DNA from: Pusillimonas sp. MFBS29 | GTDB lineage: Bacteria; Pseudomonadota; Gammaproteobacteria; Burkholderiales; Burkholderiaceae_B | Assembly (NCBI RefSeq): GCF_020687695.1 | Contig: NZ_JAJEWL010000005.1 | Location: forward strand, 186,001 to 250,000 | Direction: 5' to 3' | DNA: 64,000 nucleotides | Part shown: piece by piece, positions 42,062 through 50,280 of the stretch | Layout of the letters: each line of letters starts with the position of its first letter | Position numbering within the stretch: position 1 is the first letter of the stretch | Notes under the pieces: model-generated | The model's input: the letters and a program-made list of their open reading frames with translations, nothing else | Database searches by the model: none | What the model was told of the DNA's origin: nothing | Translations under genes and position numbers: made by a program

Positions 42062-42083
42062 ATGGCGGCCATTTGGCCGCCAT
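42062..42083 (+). terminator. Stem-loop terminator after trmJ
   Basis: ATGGCGGCC and GGCCGCCAT (42062-42070, 42075-42083) form a perfect 9-bp stem with a 4-nt loop just beyond the stop, followed by TTC. It also lies at the end of the convergent CoA-transferase operon. Confidence 0.8.
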
Positions 42084-42122
42084 TCTTGCTGCTGGTGCAA
42101 ACAGGGATCTGCACCGGCCTTG

Positions 42123-42761
42123 TCAGGCAGCGACGATATCCATGCCTGTCAAGCGAGTGAGCTCGGCAATGCCAACGCCCGATAGATCATCGACCAGCAA
42201 CACTTTGCCGTCTTTCAGGTCGAAGACCGCCAGATCGGTATAAATGCGGCTGACGCAACCGACGCCGGTCAGGGGATAACTGCACTTTTCCACCAGCTTG
42301 CTCTGGCCATCACGCGTAAGCAACTCCATGAGCACATAAACCGATTTCGCACCTATGGCCAGATCCATGGCGCCGCCCACAGCCGGAATGGCATCGGCAT
42401 CACCCGTGTGCCAATTGGCCAGATCGCCATAACGCGAGACCTGGAACGCGCCCAGCACGCAAATATCAAGGTGTCCGCCGCGCATCATTCCGAACGAATC
42501 TGCGTGATGGAAGAAGGCACCACCGTCGAGCAATGTGACAGGCTGCTTGCCCGCGTTGATCAGATCGGGGTCTTCCGCACCGGCTTCCGGTGCAGGCCCC
42601 ATGCCGATCACACCATTCTCACTGTGCAGCATGATCTCGCGGTCAGCTGGCAAATAGTTGGCGACCTTGGTCGGCAGCCCTATGCCCAGATTCACTACGC
42701 TGCCTTCAGGGATGTCTTGCGCAACGCGTGCGGCCATCTGTTCTCGGTTCAGTCGGTTCAT
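42123..42761 (-). CDS. 3-oxoacid CoA-transferase subunit B
   Basis: The B subunit carries the catalytic Glu that forms the CoA thioester, present here in HSENGVIGMGP (about 50). With 212 residues and DDLSGVGIAELTRLTG at the end it matches ScoB/PcaJ/AtoA. It overlaps subunit A by 4 nt (ATGA). Activation of 3-oxoadipate or acetoacetate are both possible; neighbours do not decide. Confidence 0.93.
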   Translation of the reverse strand: MNRLNREQMAARVAQDIPEGSVVNLGIGLPTKVANYLPADREIMLHSENGVIGMGPAPEAGAEDPDLINAGKQPVTLLDGGAFFHHADSFGMMRGGHLDICVLGAFQVSRYGDLANWHTGDADAIPAVGGAMDLAIGAKSVYVLMELLTRDGQSKLVEKCSYPLTGVGCVSRIYTDLAVFDLKDGKVLLVDDLSGVGIAELTRLTGMDIVAA

Positions 42762-43429
42762 GCTGCGGCTCCTGTAGCGATCACGCGTTGAATGAATAGC
42801 CCCGGTGTGACGATAGCCTCGGGGTCCAGGTCGCCCAGATCCACGATGCTGTCGACTTGCGCAACGGCGACCCGGGCGGCCGTTGCCATGATAGGCCCGA
42901 AGTTACGGGCTGTTTTACGATAGACCAGATTGCCCCAGCGGTCGGCGTGCAAGGCCTTGATCAACGCATAATCAGCATGCAAGGGGTATTCGAGTATGTA
43001 ATTACGCCCATTGATGGTGCGCTGCTCTTTGCCTTCGGCCAGCGGCGTACCCGCCCCCGTCGGTGTATAGAACCCGCCAATCCCCGCGCCGGCAGCGCGT
43101 ATGCGCTCGGCCAGGTTTCCTTGCGGCACCAGTTCCAATTCGATTTTCCCGGCGCGATACAAACCGTCGAACACATGCGAGTCGGCCTGGCGCGGGAACG
43201 AGCAGATAATCTTGCGGACCCGCCCTGCAGCCAGCAGGGCTGCCAGCCCGGTATCGCCGTTGCCGGCATTGTTATTGATGATGACGAGGTCTTTGGCGCC
43301 CTGATCAAGCAAAGCGTCTATGAGCTCTTTGGGCTGACCCGCCAGACCAAAGCCGCCGACCATGATGGTAGCCCCATCGGGAACGTCGGCCAGCGTGGCA
43401 CGCATGGTGTCGAAAATCTTAGAAATCAT
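42758..43429 (-). CDS. 3-oxoacid CoA-transferase subunit A
   Basis: Subunit A of the same enzyme, 223 residues from the ATG at 43429 (an upstream in-frame ATG at 43522 would add 31 residues not seen in the family). It has MVGGFGLAGQPKELIDALL at about 24-42 and the GGFYTPTGAGTPLAEGKE segment (abridged). Together with the Bug protein upstream it forms a likely catabolic operon for an imported oxo-acid. Confidence 0.92.
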   Translation of the reverse strand: MISKIFDTMRATLADVPDGATIMVGGFGLAGQPKELIDALLDQGAKDLVIINNNAGNGDTGLAALLAAGRVRKIICSFPRQADSHVFDGLYRAGKIELELVPQGNLAERIRAAGAGIGGFYTPTGAGTPLAEGKEQRTINGRNYILEYPLHADYALIKALHADRWGNLVYRKTARNFGPIMATAARVAVAQVDSIVDLGDLDPEAIVTPGLFIQRVIATGAAA

Positions 43430-43566
43430 ATTGAATCCATTGCCTGCATTACACAGGCCGTTAAATACAAGGGCCGGCCCCAAGGCCGACCCTTGCGTCC
43501 CGTTTGACAGATCTCGGTACACCAGCCCGCCACCAGACGGGAACCTGGGACTGCTATCCGTACAAA

Positions 43567-44559
43567 TCAGTCGACGGTTGCTCCTGAAGCCTTGACCACC
43601 TTGGCCCAGCCTTCAACTTCCGACTTGATGAAATTGCCGAATTCAGCCGGAGTGGTCTTGGCTGGCACTGCACCAAGGTCTTCCAGGCTTTTCTGGACTT
43701 CGGGCTTGGCCAACGCTGCCAACATGACTTCGTTCAGCTTGTTGATGATCTCGGGCGGTGTGCCCTTGGGTGCAATCACACCAAACCAGGAAGACACATC
43801 GAACGAGGGGAAACCGGATTCCTGCATGGTGGGCAGGTCTGGCGCAGTCTTGGAGCGGTCGGCAGTGGTGACGGCCAGCGCACGCAGGCTGCCGGACTCG
43901 ACATGAGGCCATGCGGACGGCATATTGTCGAACATGTAGTCTACCTGGCCGCCGATCAGGTCGGCCATGGCCGGCGCACTACCCTTGTAGGGAATATGAA
44001 CCGCATCAATACCGGCCGACTGTTTGAACAGTTCCCCGGCCATGTGGATGGACGTACCACTACCGGAGGAAGCAAAATTCAGCTTGCCCGGGTTGGCCTT
44101 GGCGTAGTCGACCAGCTCCTTGACGCTCTTGACAGGTACCTTGGGATTCACGACCAGTACGTTTGGCACTCGGACTGCCAGTGCAACGGGTGTGAAGTCC
44201 TCAATAAGGTTGAAGCGAAGGTTCTTGTACAGGGTTTGATTGATGGCACTGGTGACGGCGACCATGTACAGGGTGTAGCCGTCGGGGTCGGAGCGCGCGA
44301 CCAGCTCGGACGCAATATTGCTGCCCGCGCCTGGCCGATTGTCGACCACAACGGACTGGCCCAGGGCATCACTCATTTCCTTGGAAACAATTCGCGCCAC
44401 GGTGTCGGTGGTTCCGCCGGCAGAGAAACCAACCACCATCTTGATGGGACGATCAGGGTAGGCCGCCGAAGCAGTCGCGGAATAACCCACTACGCCGGCC
44501 AGCATCAAGCTGCCGGCCAATACTTTTGCGCCTGTTTTTAGTTTGGATTGAATTGACAC
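43567..44559 (-). CDS. Bug-family periplasmic solute-binding protein (tripartite tricarboxylate transporter type)
   Basis: Bug proteins capture carboxylates and other anions in the periplasm. The gene starts at GTG 44559, with AGGAGG five bases upstream; the ATG 73 codons further is not supported. The 330-residue product has a signal peptide (VLAGSLMLAGVVGYSATASA), then YPDRPIKMVVGFSAGGTTDTVAR, VVVDNRPGAGSNIA and the FASSGSGTSIHMAGELF and PSAWPHV binding-site segments. No TctA/TctB membrane partners are nearby; orphan Bug proteins are common in this group. It is divergent from the IclR gene. Confidence 0.92.
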   Translation of the reverse strand: MSIQSKLKTGAKVLAGSLMLAGVVGYSATASAAYPDRPIKMVVGFSAGGTTDTVARIVSKEMSDALGQSVVVDNRPGAGSNIASELVARSDPDGYTLYMVAVTSAINQTLYKNLRFNLIEDFTPVALAVRVPNVLVVNPKVPVKSVKELVDYAKANPGKLNFASSGSGTSIHMAGELFKQSAGIDAVHIPYKGSAPAMADLIGGQVDYMFDNMPSAWPHVESGSLRALAVTTADRSKTAPDLPTMQESGFPSFDVSSWFGVIAPKGTPPEIINKLNEVMLAALAKPEVQKSLEDLGAVPAKTTPAEFGNFIKSEVEGWAKVVKASGATVD

Positions 44560-44576
44560 TGTGTCCTCCTGGTATC

Positions 44577-44624
44577 GTCCATTACGTGGACAGTTATATA
44601 ATTGAGACTTCAATTTTCTGACAA
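44577..44624 (-). promoter_or_regulatory. Promoter and palindromic operator of the Bug/CoA-transferase operon
   Basis: On the minus strand TTGTCA (44619-44624), a 17-bp spacer and TTATAT (44596-44601) make a plausible sigma-70 promoter. Directly after it lies the palindrome GTCCA-TTACG-TGGAC (44577-44591), where a repressor would block transcription. A further TAGTGGACAC half-like copy lies at 44656-44665, close to the IclR start. Confidence 0.5.
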
Positions 44625-44681
44625 TATTTATTTTTTTCCAACCTGAATGTACATCTAGTGGACACATCAGTAAACGGAACC

Positions 44682-45425
44682 ATGGCAACCGGCCCCCGCA
44701 CACTACGGCGGGGCCTGCAGGTACTGCGAACCTTGCGTGATAACCCTGACAACGGTTTGAGCGTAAGCGAGCTCGCACGCCTGACCGGGTTACAACGCCC
44801 CACCATATACCGTTTGCTGGCTGCCCTGATCGAAGAAGGGTTCGTGCACAACCCGGGAAATTCCAAGCGATTTTCAGCCAATCAGTCAGCCGAAGCCACT
44901 ATTCTTGGGCAAGATCCCCGCATCAAGCTCGCCCTGCCGGTCATGCAGAGTCTGGCGACACAAACGGGCGACGCTGTGTTTCTGGTTGTACGAGACGGCA
45001 ATGAGTCACTCAGCCTCTGGCGGGAAATCGGCCCCTATCCGGTGCAAATACTCGCCACTTTCGCCGGCAAACGCCAGCCACTGGGGGTCGGTTCGGGCGG
45101 AATGGCCTTGCTGGCTAAATTGCCCGATGCCGAGATCGACGAAATTATCGCAAGCAACAGCACGCAGATAGAACAATATGGCGGCATGAGCCAACGCGAA
45201 TTGCGACGCCTGGTAGAAAACACCCGCACACGTGGCTATTCGGTGGTTGGCAACTATGCAGTGCGAGGCGCACTGGGAGTCGGCTGCGCCCTGTGCGACA
45301 AAAAGCAAAACCCCTATCTGGCCATCAGTGTCACGGCCATCACCGACCGTATGCCGGCCACCCGCCAGCGCCAGATTGCAGGCCTGATACAAGACGGCCT
45401 GAATACGCTGGCTGGCAACGTTTGA
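44682..45425 (+). CDS. IclR-family transcriptional regulator
   Basis: The 247-residue protein has an N-terminal winged helix (RRGLQVLRTLRDNPDNGLSVSELARLTGLQRPTIYRLLAAL, key parts LSVSELARLTGL and RPTIYRLL) and the C-terminal IclR effector domain (about 80-245; GRQPLGVGSGGMALLA, GYAVRGALGVGCAL-like). IclR proteins repress catabolic operons until a carboxylate effector binds. A GTG at 44658 is an alternative start; ATG 44682 has the better position. It probably controls the divergent Bug/CoA-transferase genes. Confidence 0.92.
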   Translation: MATGPRTLRRGLQVLRTLRDNPDNGLSVSELARLTGLQRPTIYRLLAALIEEGFVHNPGNSKRFSANQSAEATILGQDPRIKLALPVMQSLATQTGDAVFLVVRDGNESLSLWREIGPYPVQILATFAGKRQPLGVGSGGMALLAKLPDAEIDEIIASNSTQIEQYGGMSQRELRRLVENTRTRGYSVVGNYAVRGALGVGCALCDKKQNPYLAISVTAITDRMPATRQRQIAGLIQDGLNTLAGNV

Positions 45426-45428
45426 ATC

Positions 45429-45450
45429 TGGCAAGCCAGCCGGCTTGCCA
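45429..45450. terminator. Bidirectional terminator between iclR and mscS genes
   Basis: TGGCAAGCC and GGCTTGCCA (45429-45437, 45442-45450) are perfect 9-bp inverted arms with a 4-nt loop between two convergent genes. Confidence 0.7.
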
Positions 45451-45464
45451 TACAGGTTCAGCCC

Positions 45465-46322
45465 TTACGGCTCGACAACACCACCATGCTCGAGCGCTTC
45501 CGTCATTGATTTGGCCTGAACCTCGCGCACCGGTATCGGCATGCTCAAGCCGGCTCTGCCCAATACCTGCAAGGCATTTCGATAAAGATCGAATCGCAGA
45601 TCCCAATAGTTTTCGGTGGACGCCCACACCCGCATATTCACGGTAGTCGCGCTTTCGCTGTAGCCGATGACCATGACTTGTGGCGCCGGGTCAGACAGTA
45701 CATGCTGATGATGTTGCACCAGACTGCTCAGCTCGCGCAGGGCCAGTTCAAGATCATCGCCGTAGCGGACAGACACCTCGACATCAAGGCGGCGGGTAGC
45801 ATTGCGGCTGTAATTGATAATGGGATTGCCCCACACCAGGCTGTTGGGCAAGGTAAGGTGAATACCATCAATCTGGATGAGGCGTGTAAGGAACAGGCCC
45901 ACTTCGGCCACGGTACCATCGCCTTTGCCCACTACTGATATGTATTCTCCGGCACGCAACGGACGCAGGGCCAGCAACATGATGCCGGCGGCGATATTTT
46001 GCAATGTGCCCTGCAAGGCCAGGCCAACCGCCAGGCCGGCGGCGCCCAGCACGGCAATGATGCTGGCGGTCTGCACGCCAAATCGCGCCAGCACCGCAAC
46101 AATGACAAAAATCCGGATGGCCCAGACCGTAACGGTATAGACCATGGGAACGATGGTGGGATCAATCTTTGGCGATCGGGCTGCGAGCTTTTGCACACTG
46201 CGGCCTGCAAAAGAGGAGGCCGCCCAGCCCAGCACCAGAATAAGCAGCGTCAACCCAATGTTAAGCGCCAGATACCGGACGTCCGGCATCAGCACTATTA
46301 GCTCTTTTAACGATTCCATCAT
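45465..46322 (-). CDS. MscS-family mechanosensitive channel
   Basis: Small-conductance mechanosensitive channels relieve hypo-osmotic pressure. The 285-residue product has three membrane helices (about 20-40, 60-80, 85-110), with the pore helix Gly/Ala-rich ASIIAVLGAAGLAVGLALQGTLQNIAAG followed by the FRPFRVG-like LRPLRAGEYI and the upper vestibule DGTVAEVGLFLTRL. I use the ATG at 46322 (MMESLKELI); an upstream in-frame ATG at 46358 adds 12 residues. Confidence 0.93.
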   Translation of the reverse strand: MMESLKELIVLMPDVRYLALNIGLTLLILVLGWAASSFAGRSVQKLAARSPKIDPTIVPMVYTVTVWAIRIFVIVAVLARFGVQTASIIAVLGAAGLAVGLALQGTLQNIAAGIMLLALRPLRAGEYISVVGKGDGTVAEVGLFLTRLIQIDGIHLTLPNSLVWGNPIINYSRNATRRLDVEVSVRYGDDLELALRELSSLVQHHQHVLSDPAPQVMVIGYSESATTVNMRVWASTENYWDLRFDLYRNALQVLGRAGLSMPIPVREVQAKSMTEALEHGGVVEP

Positions 46323-46370
46323 GCTATTTCCACTTGAAAGGATGAACAAAAGACGCATCCCTGCAGTAGA

Positions 46371-46419
46371 AATGCCCGCGGCTGGCGGGCATTAACTTAT
46401 CCACGGAAATTGTGGATAA
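46371..46419. terminator. Hairpin and inverted TTATCCAC pair upstream of mscS
   Basis: AATGCCCGC/GCGGGCATT (46371-46379, 46385-46393) is a perfect stem suitable for ending the leftward small-protein transcripts. Immediately after it, TTATCCAC (46397-46404) and GTGGATAA (46412-46419) form a second perfect inverted pair; the latter extends to a full DnaA-box match on the minus strand. Whether DnaA binds is not known. Confidence 0.55.
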
Positions 46420-46488
46420 ATCCAGGGACAACTATCTGACTAAATAAATTATACGGAGAATAACAACGACTTAGGCCGCCGGAGCTGA

Positions 46489-46529
46489 AAATGTCCACTC
46501 ATCAGCCCTGGGCCGACAAGTGGACATTT
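46489..46529. repeat. Perfect 11-bp inverted repeat, possible insertion-sequence scar
   Basis: AAATGTCCACT (46489-46499) and AGTGGACATTT (46519-46529) flank 19 bases with an inner CCCTGGG. The surrounding 170 bp is non-coding. The TGTCCACT arms resemble termini of some insertion sequences and also contain the GTGGACA motif seen near the IclR gene. Confidence 0.5.
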
Positions 46530-46570
46530 CCTGTACGACGATTGTCGCAGTCAGTGATCAGAGACTGCCC

Positions 46571-46717
46571 TTATGGTGAACGACCGGAAATAACGCGCAC
46601 CAGTATGAGCACGATCGCCACGACAATAAGAATGTGAATGAAGCCCCCTATGGTGTAGGACGAGACCAGGCCCAGGAGCCACAAAACCAACAGAATGACT
46701 GCAATGGTATATAGCAT
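46571..46717 (-). CDS. Tiny membrane protein (lmo0937/DUF5670-like)
   Basis: A 48-residue frame starting MLYTIAVILLVLWLLGLVS, followed by YTIGGFIHILIVVAIVLILVRV, is two hydrophobic helices with a Gly turn and a short basic tail. This matches the lmo0937-type small membrane family, often stress-induced. GGGGG lies nine bases ahead of the ATG. It was found by reading the sequence directly since it is short. Confidence 0.85.
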   Translation of the reverse strand: MLYTIAVILLVLWLLGLVSSYTIGGFIHILIVVAIVLILVRVISGRSP

Positions 46718-46762
46718 ATAGGTGTACCCCCTTCTTTTAGTAAATATGCTGGTGTTCAGACA

Positions 46763-46978
46763 TTACTTGCTTGCTTCGTGGCCAATCACGCCACCGACAG
46801 CAGCGCCGCCCAGAGTGCCCAGGGTGCTTCCTCCGGTCAGCACAGCACCGCCTACGGCACCAACGCCGGCCCCGATAGCTGTGTTTTGTCCTTGCTTGGA
46901 CATCCCGCTACAAGCTCCCAGGCTAAGCAGGACACTCAGCACGATGGAAGCGCTCGCAATTCTTTTCGTCTTAGTCAT
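46763..46978 (-). CDS. Glycine-zipper lipoprotein (OsmB-like)
   Basis: The 71-residue product has a lipobox LGAC (Cys22 or near) and a Gly-rich zipper, AIGAGVGAVGGAVLTGG then TLGGAAVGGVIGHE, which likely packs in the outer membrane. OsmB/SlyB relatives respond to osmotic stress. It is on the same strand as the tiny membrane protein, which it precedes by 45 bp. Confidence 0.88.
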   Translation of the reverse strand: MTKTKRIASASIVLSVLLSLGACSGMSKQGQNTAIGAGVGAVGGAVLTGGSTLGTLGGAAVGGVIGHEASK

Positions 46979-47128
46979 CTCAGTACCTCTTTCAATGGTT
47001 CAACAAAATAAAGCCGATATTTCCTCGTTGCACTAGCAAGTACCGTACCCGGCCGGGGAAGCTTGGTTGGCGGGCACAGGACTTGCTCCATCTTAATCGA
47101 CCTTTTTGTCAACAACCAGGAGAAACGT

Positions 47129-47629
47129 ATGAGAAAGATTCTTGCAGTAGCAATTTGTTCGCTTCCCCTTTCCATGGCCTCCGTCGTTCATGCACAATCA
47201 ACGGCACCCAGCACAGGCACGGCACCGGACACTACCGCACCTGCTCCTGCACCTAGTCCAGCGCCGGCGCCAGGCGCTGACACCATGGGCGGCGCTACCA
47301 CATCCGGCGCTGGTGCAGCAGGTGGCGGCGCCATGGCACAGGAAGAAAAAGTCGAAACCATTACGGGCCTAAGCGTCAAGGACAAGATCATCGGTAATAC
47401 CGTCGTTAACGAAGCCGATGAAAAGATCGGTAACATCAGTGACGTCGTCCTTGCAACAGACGGGAAGGTTGCTCACGTAATCGTTGGTGCCGGCGGCTTT
47501 CTGGGCCTGGGCGAACGTGACGTCGCCATTCCCTACGACGAAATTACACAGAATGGCGACAAGTGGGTACTGGCAGGCTACACCAAGGATCAACTGAAAG
47601 CCTTGCCCAAGGTTGAAGTAGCAGAATAA
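47129..47629 (+). CDS. Secreted PRC-barrel domain protein
   Basis: From the ATG at 47129 (AGGAGA upstream) the 166-residue protein has a signal peptide ending VVHAQ, a 45-residue Pro/Ala/Gly/Thr linker and a PRC-barrel (about 75-160): VKDKIIGNTVVNEADEKIGNISDVVLATDGKVAHVIVGAGGFLGLGERDVAIPYDEI (key piece FLGLGERDVAIPYDEI). Such periplasmic PRC proteins are widespread in this group and of unknown role. A start at 47063 would precede the signal peptide by 22 residues. Confidence 0.9.
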   Translation: MRKILAVAICSLPLSMASVVHAQSTAPSTGTAPDTTAPAPAPSPAPAPGADTMGGATTSGAGAAGGGAMAQEEKVETITGLSVKDKIIGNTVVNEADEKIGNISDVVLATDGKVAHVIVGAGGFLGLGERDVAIPYDEITQNGDKWVLAGYTKDQLKALPKVEVAE

Positions 47630-47669
47630 TACCGGCTCATGGCGTAGCCATGAAATGTAGCGGTATATT

Positions 47670-47701
47670 GGGGCGGCACTTGATTTATCGGGTGCCGCCC
47701 C
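47670..47701 (+). terminator. Terminator after the PRC-barrel gene
   Basis: GGGGCGGCAC and GTGCCGCCCC (47670-47679, 47692-47701) are perfect 10-bp arms followed by TTATATAT. Confidence 0.85.
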
Positions 47702-47714
47702 TTATATATAAGCA

Positions 47715-48707
47715 ATGACTCCATTTTCCATACTCGACCTTTCCCCGATTACTGAAGGCAGCACTGCAGCAGAATCGTTCCGCAACACGCTTGACATTGC
47801 CCAGCACGGAGAAAAGTGGGGCTACAAGCGCTACTGGATGGCCGAGCATCACGGCATGCCCGGCATTGCCAGCGCGGCAACTTCCGTCCTGATCGGGCAC
47901 GTGGCAGCCGGCACCTCGAGTATTCGGGTTGGTGCGGGCGGCATCATGCTGCCCAACCACTCCCCCCTGGTCATTGCCGAACAATTCGGCACCCTGGAAT
48001 CCTTACACCCGGGACGCATAGATCTGGGCCTGGGCCGAGCGCCGGGGTCGGACCAGACCACCGCACGCGCCTTGCGCCGCAACCTGGCATCAGATGCCAA
48101 CGAGTTTCCGCGCGACGTGCTCGAACTAATGGATTACTTGTCCGACGACCCCAGGCAACCCGTACAAGCCGTGCCAGGCCGGGGCCTGAATGTTCCCATC
48201 TGGATACTGGGGTCCAGTCTTTTTGGCGCCCAACTGGCCGCCGCCCTTGGCCTGCCCTATGCCTTTGCCTCGCATTTTGCCCCACAGCAAATGATGCAGG
48301 CCATCCAGCTGTACCGCAGCACGTTCAAACCATCGGTTCACCTGGACAAGCCCTATGTCATGCTGGGATTCAACGTTTTTGCCGCCGACACTGACGACGA
48401 GGCACGGCTTCTGGCAACATCGTGGCAGCAGTCTTTTGTAAATCTGCGCAGCGGCCGCCCGTCTCGTTTGCCCCCACCCGTGCCCAACTATATCGAACAG
48501 CTAGGACCGGCAGCACAAGATTTGCTGGACCATGTTCTTTCGTGCTCGGCCATTGGTGCACCAGATACCGTCGCCGGCCAGCTCAAGGCGTTCATCGACA
48601 AAACCGGCGCAGACGAGCTGATGATCACATCGAATATGTTTGACCACACGGCACGCCTGCGTTCTTACGAAATCACCGCCAACATTGCGAGCGCAAACCA
48701 TGTCTGA
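47715..48707 (+). CDS. LLM-class flavin-dependent oxidoreductase
   Basis: The 330-residue luciferase-like monooxygenase has the [19 protein letters not shown] start, the [25 protein letters not shown] segment (abridged), [23 protein letters not shown] and [17 protein letters not shown]. This is the YhbW-type family; FMN is the probable cofactor and the substrate is unknown. Its stop overlaps the yggS start by 8 bp. Confidence 0.93.
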   Translation: MTPFSILDLSPITEGSTAAESFRNTLDIAQHGEKWGYKRYWMAEHHGMPGIASAATSVLIGHVAAGTSSIRVGAGGIMLPNHSPLVIAEQFGTLESLHPGRIDLGLGRAPGSDQTTARALRRNLASDANEFPRDVLELMDYLSDDPRQPVQAVPGRGLNVPIWILGSSLFGAQLAAALGLPYAFASHFAPQQMMQAIQLYRSTFKPSVHLDKPYVMLGFNVFAADTDDEARLLATSWQQSFVNLRSGRPSRLPPPVPNYIEQLGPAAQDLLDHVLSCSAIGAPDTVAGQLKAFIDKTGADELMITSNMFDHTARLRSYEITANIASANHV

Positions 48708-49449
48708 CCAGAGCATCATTGCCACAAACCTGGCAAACGTGCGGGAGCGTATCCGCAACGCTGCACTGAAGGCCGGGCGCCCGGCAGATGCTGTCACGCT
48801 GCTGCCCGTCAGCAAAACTTTCGGCGAAGACGCCATACGTGCTGCTGTCCAGGCCGGCCAGCGTCGCTTCGGGGAAAACAAGGCACAGGAAATCCGCAGC
48901 AAATATGAACCGCTGGCCGACTGCGGCATAGACTGGGTCATGATAGGCCACTTGCAAACCAACAAAGCCAAGGACGTGGCCCGCATGGCCTCCGAAATCC
49001 AGTCACTGGACCGCATGGACCTGGCAGTTGCATTAGATCGACGCCTGCAACAGGAAGGCCGTGCCATCGACGCGCTGGTGCAGATAAAGACCTCTACCGA
49101 ACCCAGCAAATACGGATTGCCGCCGGAGGAACTACCGGGTTTCCTGCGTCAGGTGGCACGCGACATGCCGACCTTGCGCATACGCGGCCTGATGACTTTG
49201 GCCATCAATGTCGCCGATCAAGCCGCCGTGCGCGCCTGCTTTCGCACACTGCGCGAGTTACGCGACCAGATGCGCGAGGAAGCGATAGAGGGCATAGAAA
49301 TGGACCGCCTGTCCATGGGCATGAGCGGTGACTTTGAAATTGCCATTGAAGAAGGCTCCTCCGAGGTACGGATAGGTACAGCCATCTTCGGTGGACGCAT
49401 TTACGGCGACGACTACTACTGGCCCGAGCAGCCCGCCGCACGCTCTTAG
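48700..49449 (+). CDS. YggS-family pyridoxal phosphate homeostasis protein
   Basis: This PLP-binding, alanine-racemase-fold protein keeps free PLP and amino-acid balance. From the ATG at 48700 it has 249 residues with [11 protein letters not shown] holding the PLP Lys, [33 protein letters not shown] and [30 protein letters not shown]-type end (abridged). The next gene, nudC, ends in its last four bases on the other strand. Confidence 0.95.
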   Translation: MSDQSIIATNLANVRERIRNAALKAGRPADAVTLLPVSKTFGEDAIRAAVQAGQRRFGENKAQEIRSKYEPLADCGIDWVMIGHLQTNKAKDVARMASEIQSLDRMDLAVALDRRLQQEGRAIDALVQIKTSTEPSKYGLPPEELPGFLRQVARDMPTLRIRGLMTLAINVADQAAVRACFRTLRELRDQMREEAIEGIEMDRLSMGMSGDFEIAIEEGSSEVRIGTAIFGGRIYGDDYYWPEQPAARS

Positions 49450-50207
49450 AGTTCCGCCGATGGCAAGTTCGCGCGCACCAGTCGACCTGCGATGGATTCC
49501 AGCATGGGAATATCGGGTACTTCGTCGCCAGGGCCTACCCAGCGAGCCTCGGCGATTTCGTCTTCCTGTATGGTCAGCTCTCCACCGGCGTATTCGGCCG
49601 TGTAGGCAATCATCAGGGAATGCGGGAAAGGCCACGACTGACTGCCGAAATAACGCAAGTCTTTCACCTGCAGACCCACCTCTTCCAGCACCTCACGGTG
49701 TATCGCTTCTTCGATGTTTTCTCCGGCCTCGACAAATCCGGCCAGCGCGGTATAGCGTGCCGTTGCGTAGGTAGCATGGCGCGCCAGCAGAATCTGGTCG
49801 CCTCGCTTGATCAGCACCATCATGGCCGGTGAAATTCGCGGGTAGGCAGAAAAGCCACAAGCCGGACAATGAAAGCAAAGCTCTTTTTTGGACTTCTGCA
49901 TGGGTGTCGCGCAAACGCCGCAATAGCGATGGGTACGCACCCACTCGGATACCTGGAACGCGCGACTCGCCAAAGCACCATGTTCACCCAGCTCGGCCAG
50001 CACAGCCCGCAACTTGCGAAAGGCAAAACCGGGAGGCGCCTGGATATCGTGGGCGATATGGCAGGTTCGGTGGTTTGCGACATCGGACACCCACAAGGGC
50101 TCCAGCACTTCGGCACCAGCCCCAACCAGGGCACATTCTTCACCCGAGGGGAAGTCAATACCAGATTCACGCAATAGGATTTCGTTGCCGCGAAAAATAA
50201 AATTCAC
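49446..50207 (-). CDS. nudC: NAD(+)/NADH diphosphatase NudC
   Basis: NudC hydrolyses NADH and can remove NAD caps from RNA. The 253-residue protein has the zinc ribbon CGVCATPM...CPACGFSAYPR, the Nudix box GFVEAGENIEEAIHREVLEEVGL and the NudC-specific SQSWPFPHSLM (usual form SQPWPFP.S). It is a single leftward gene, convergent with yggS. Confidence 0.96.
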   Translation of the reverse strand: MNFIFRGNEILLRESGIDFPSGEECALVGAGAEVLEPLWVSDVANHRTCHIAHDIQAPPGFAFRKLRAVLAELGEHGALASRAFQVSEWVRTHRYCGVCATPMQKSKKELCFHCPACGFSAYPRISPAMMVLIKRGDQILLARHATYATARYTALAGFVEAGENIEEAIHREVLEEVGLQVKDLRYFGSQSWPFPHSLMIAYTAEYAGGELTIQEDEIAEARWVGPGDEVPDIPMLESIAGRLVRANLPSAEL

Positions 50208-50280
50208 AATGTCTCCGTGCTTTTGGACGCGCTGGCATCATACGCCAGATCCTGCTGATACACCTGCCAAGCAAGCCCGT

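Noticed and set aside
44560-44778. A 73-codon N-terminal extension of the Bug protein
   Set aside because: It overlaps the promoter/operator region and the iclR gene; the GTG at 44559 has AGGAGG at the right distance followed by a signal peptide.
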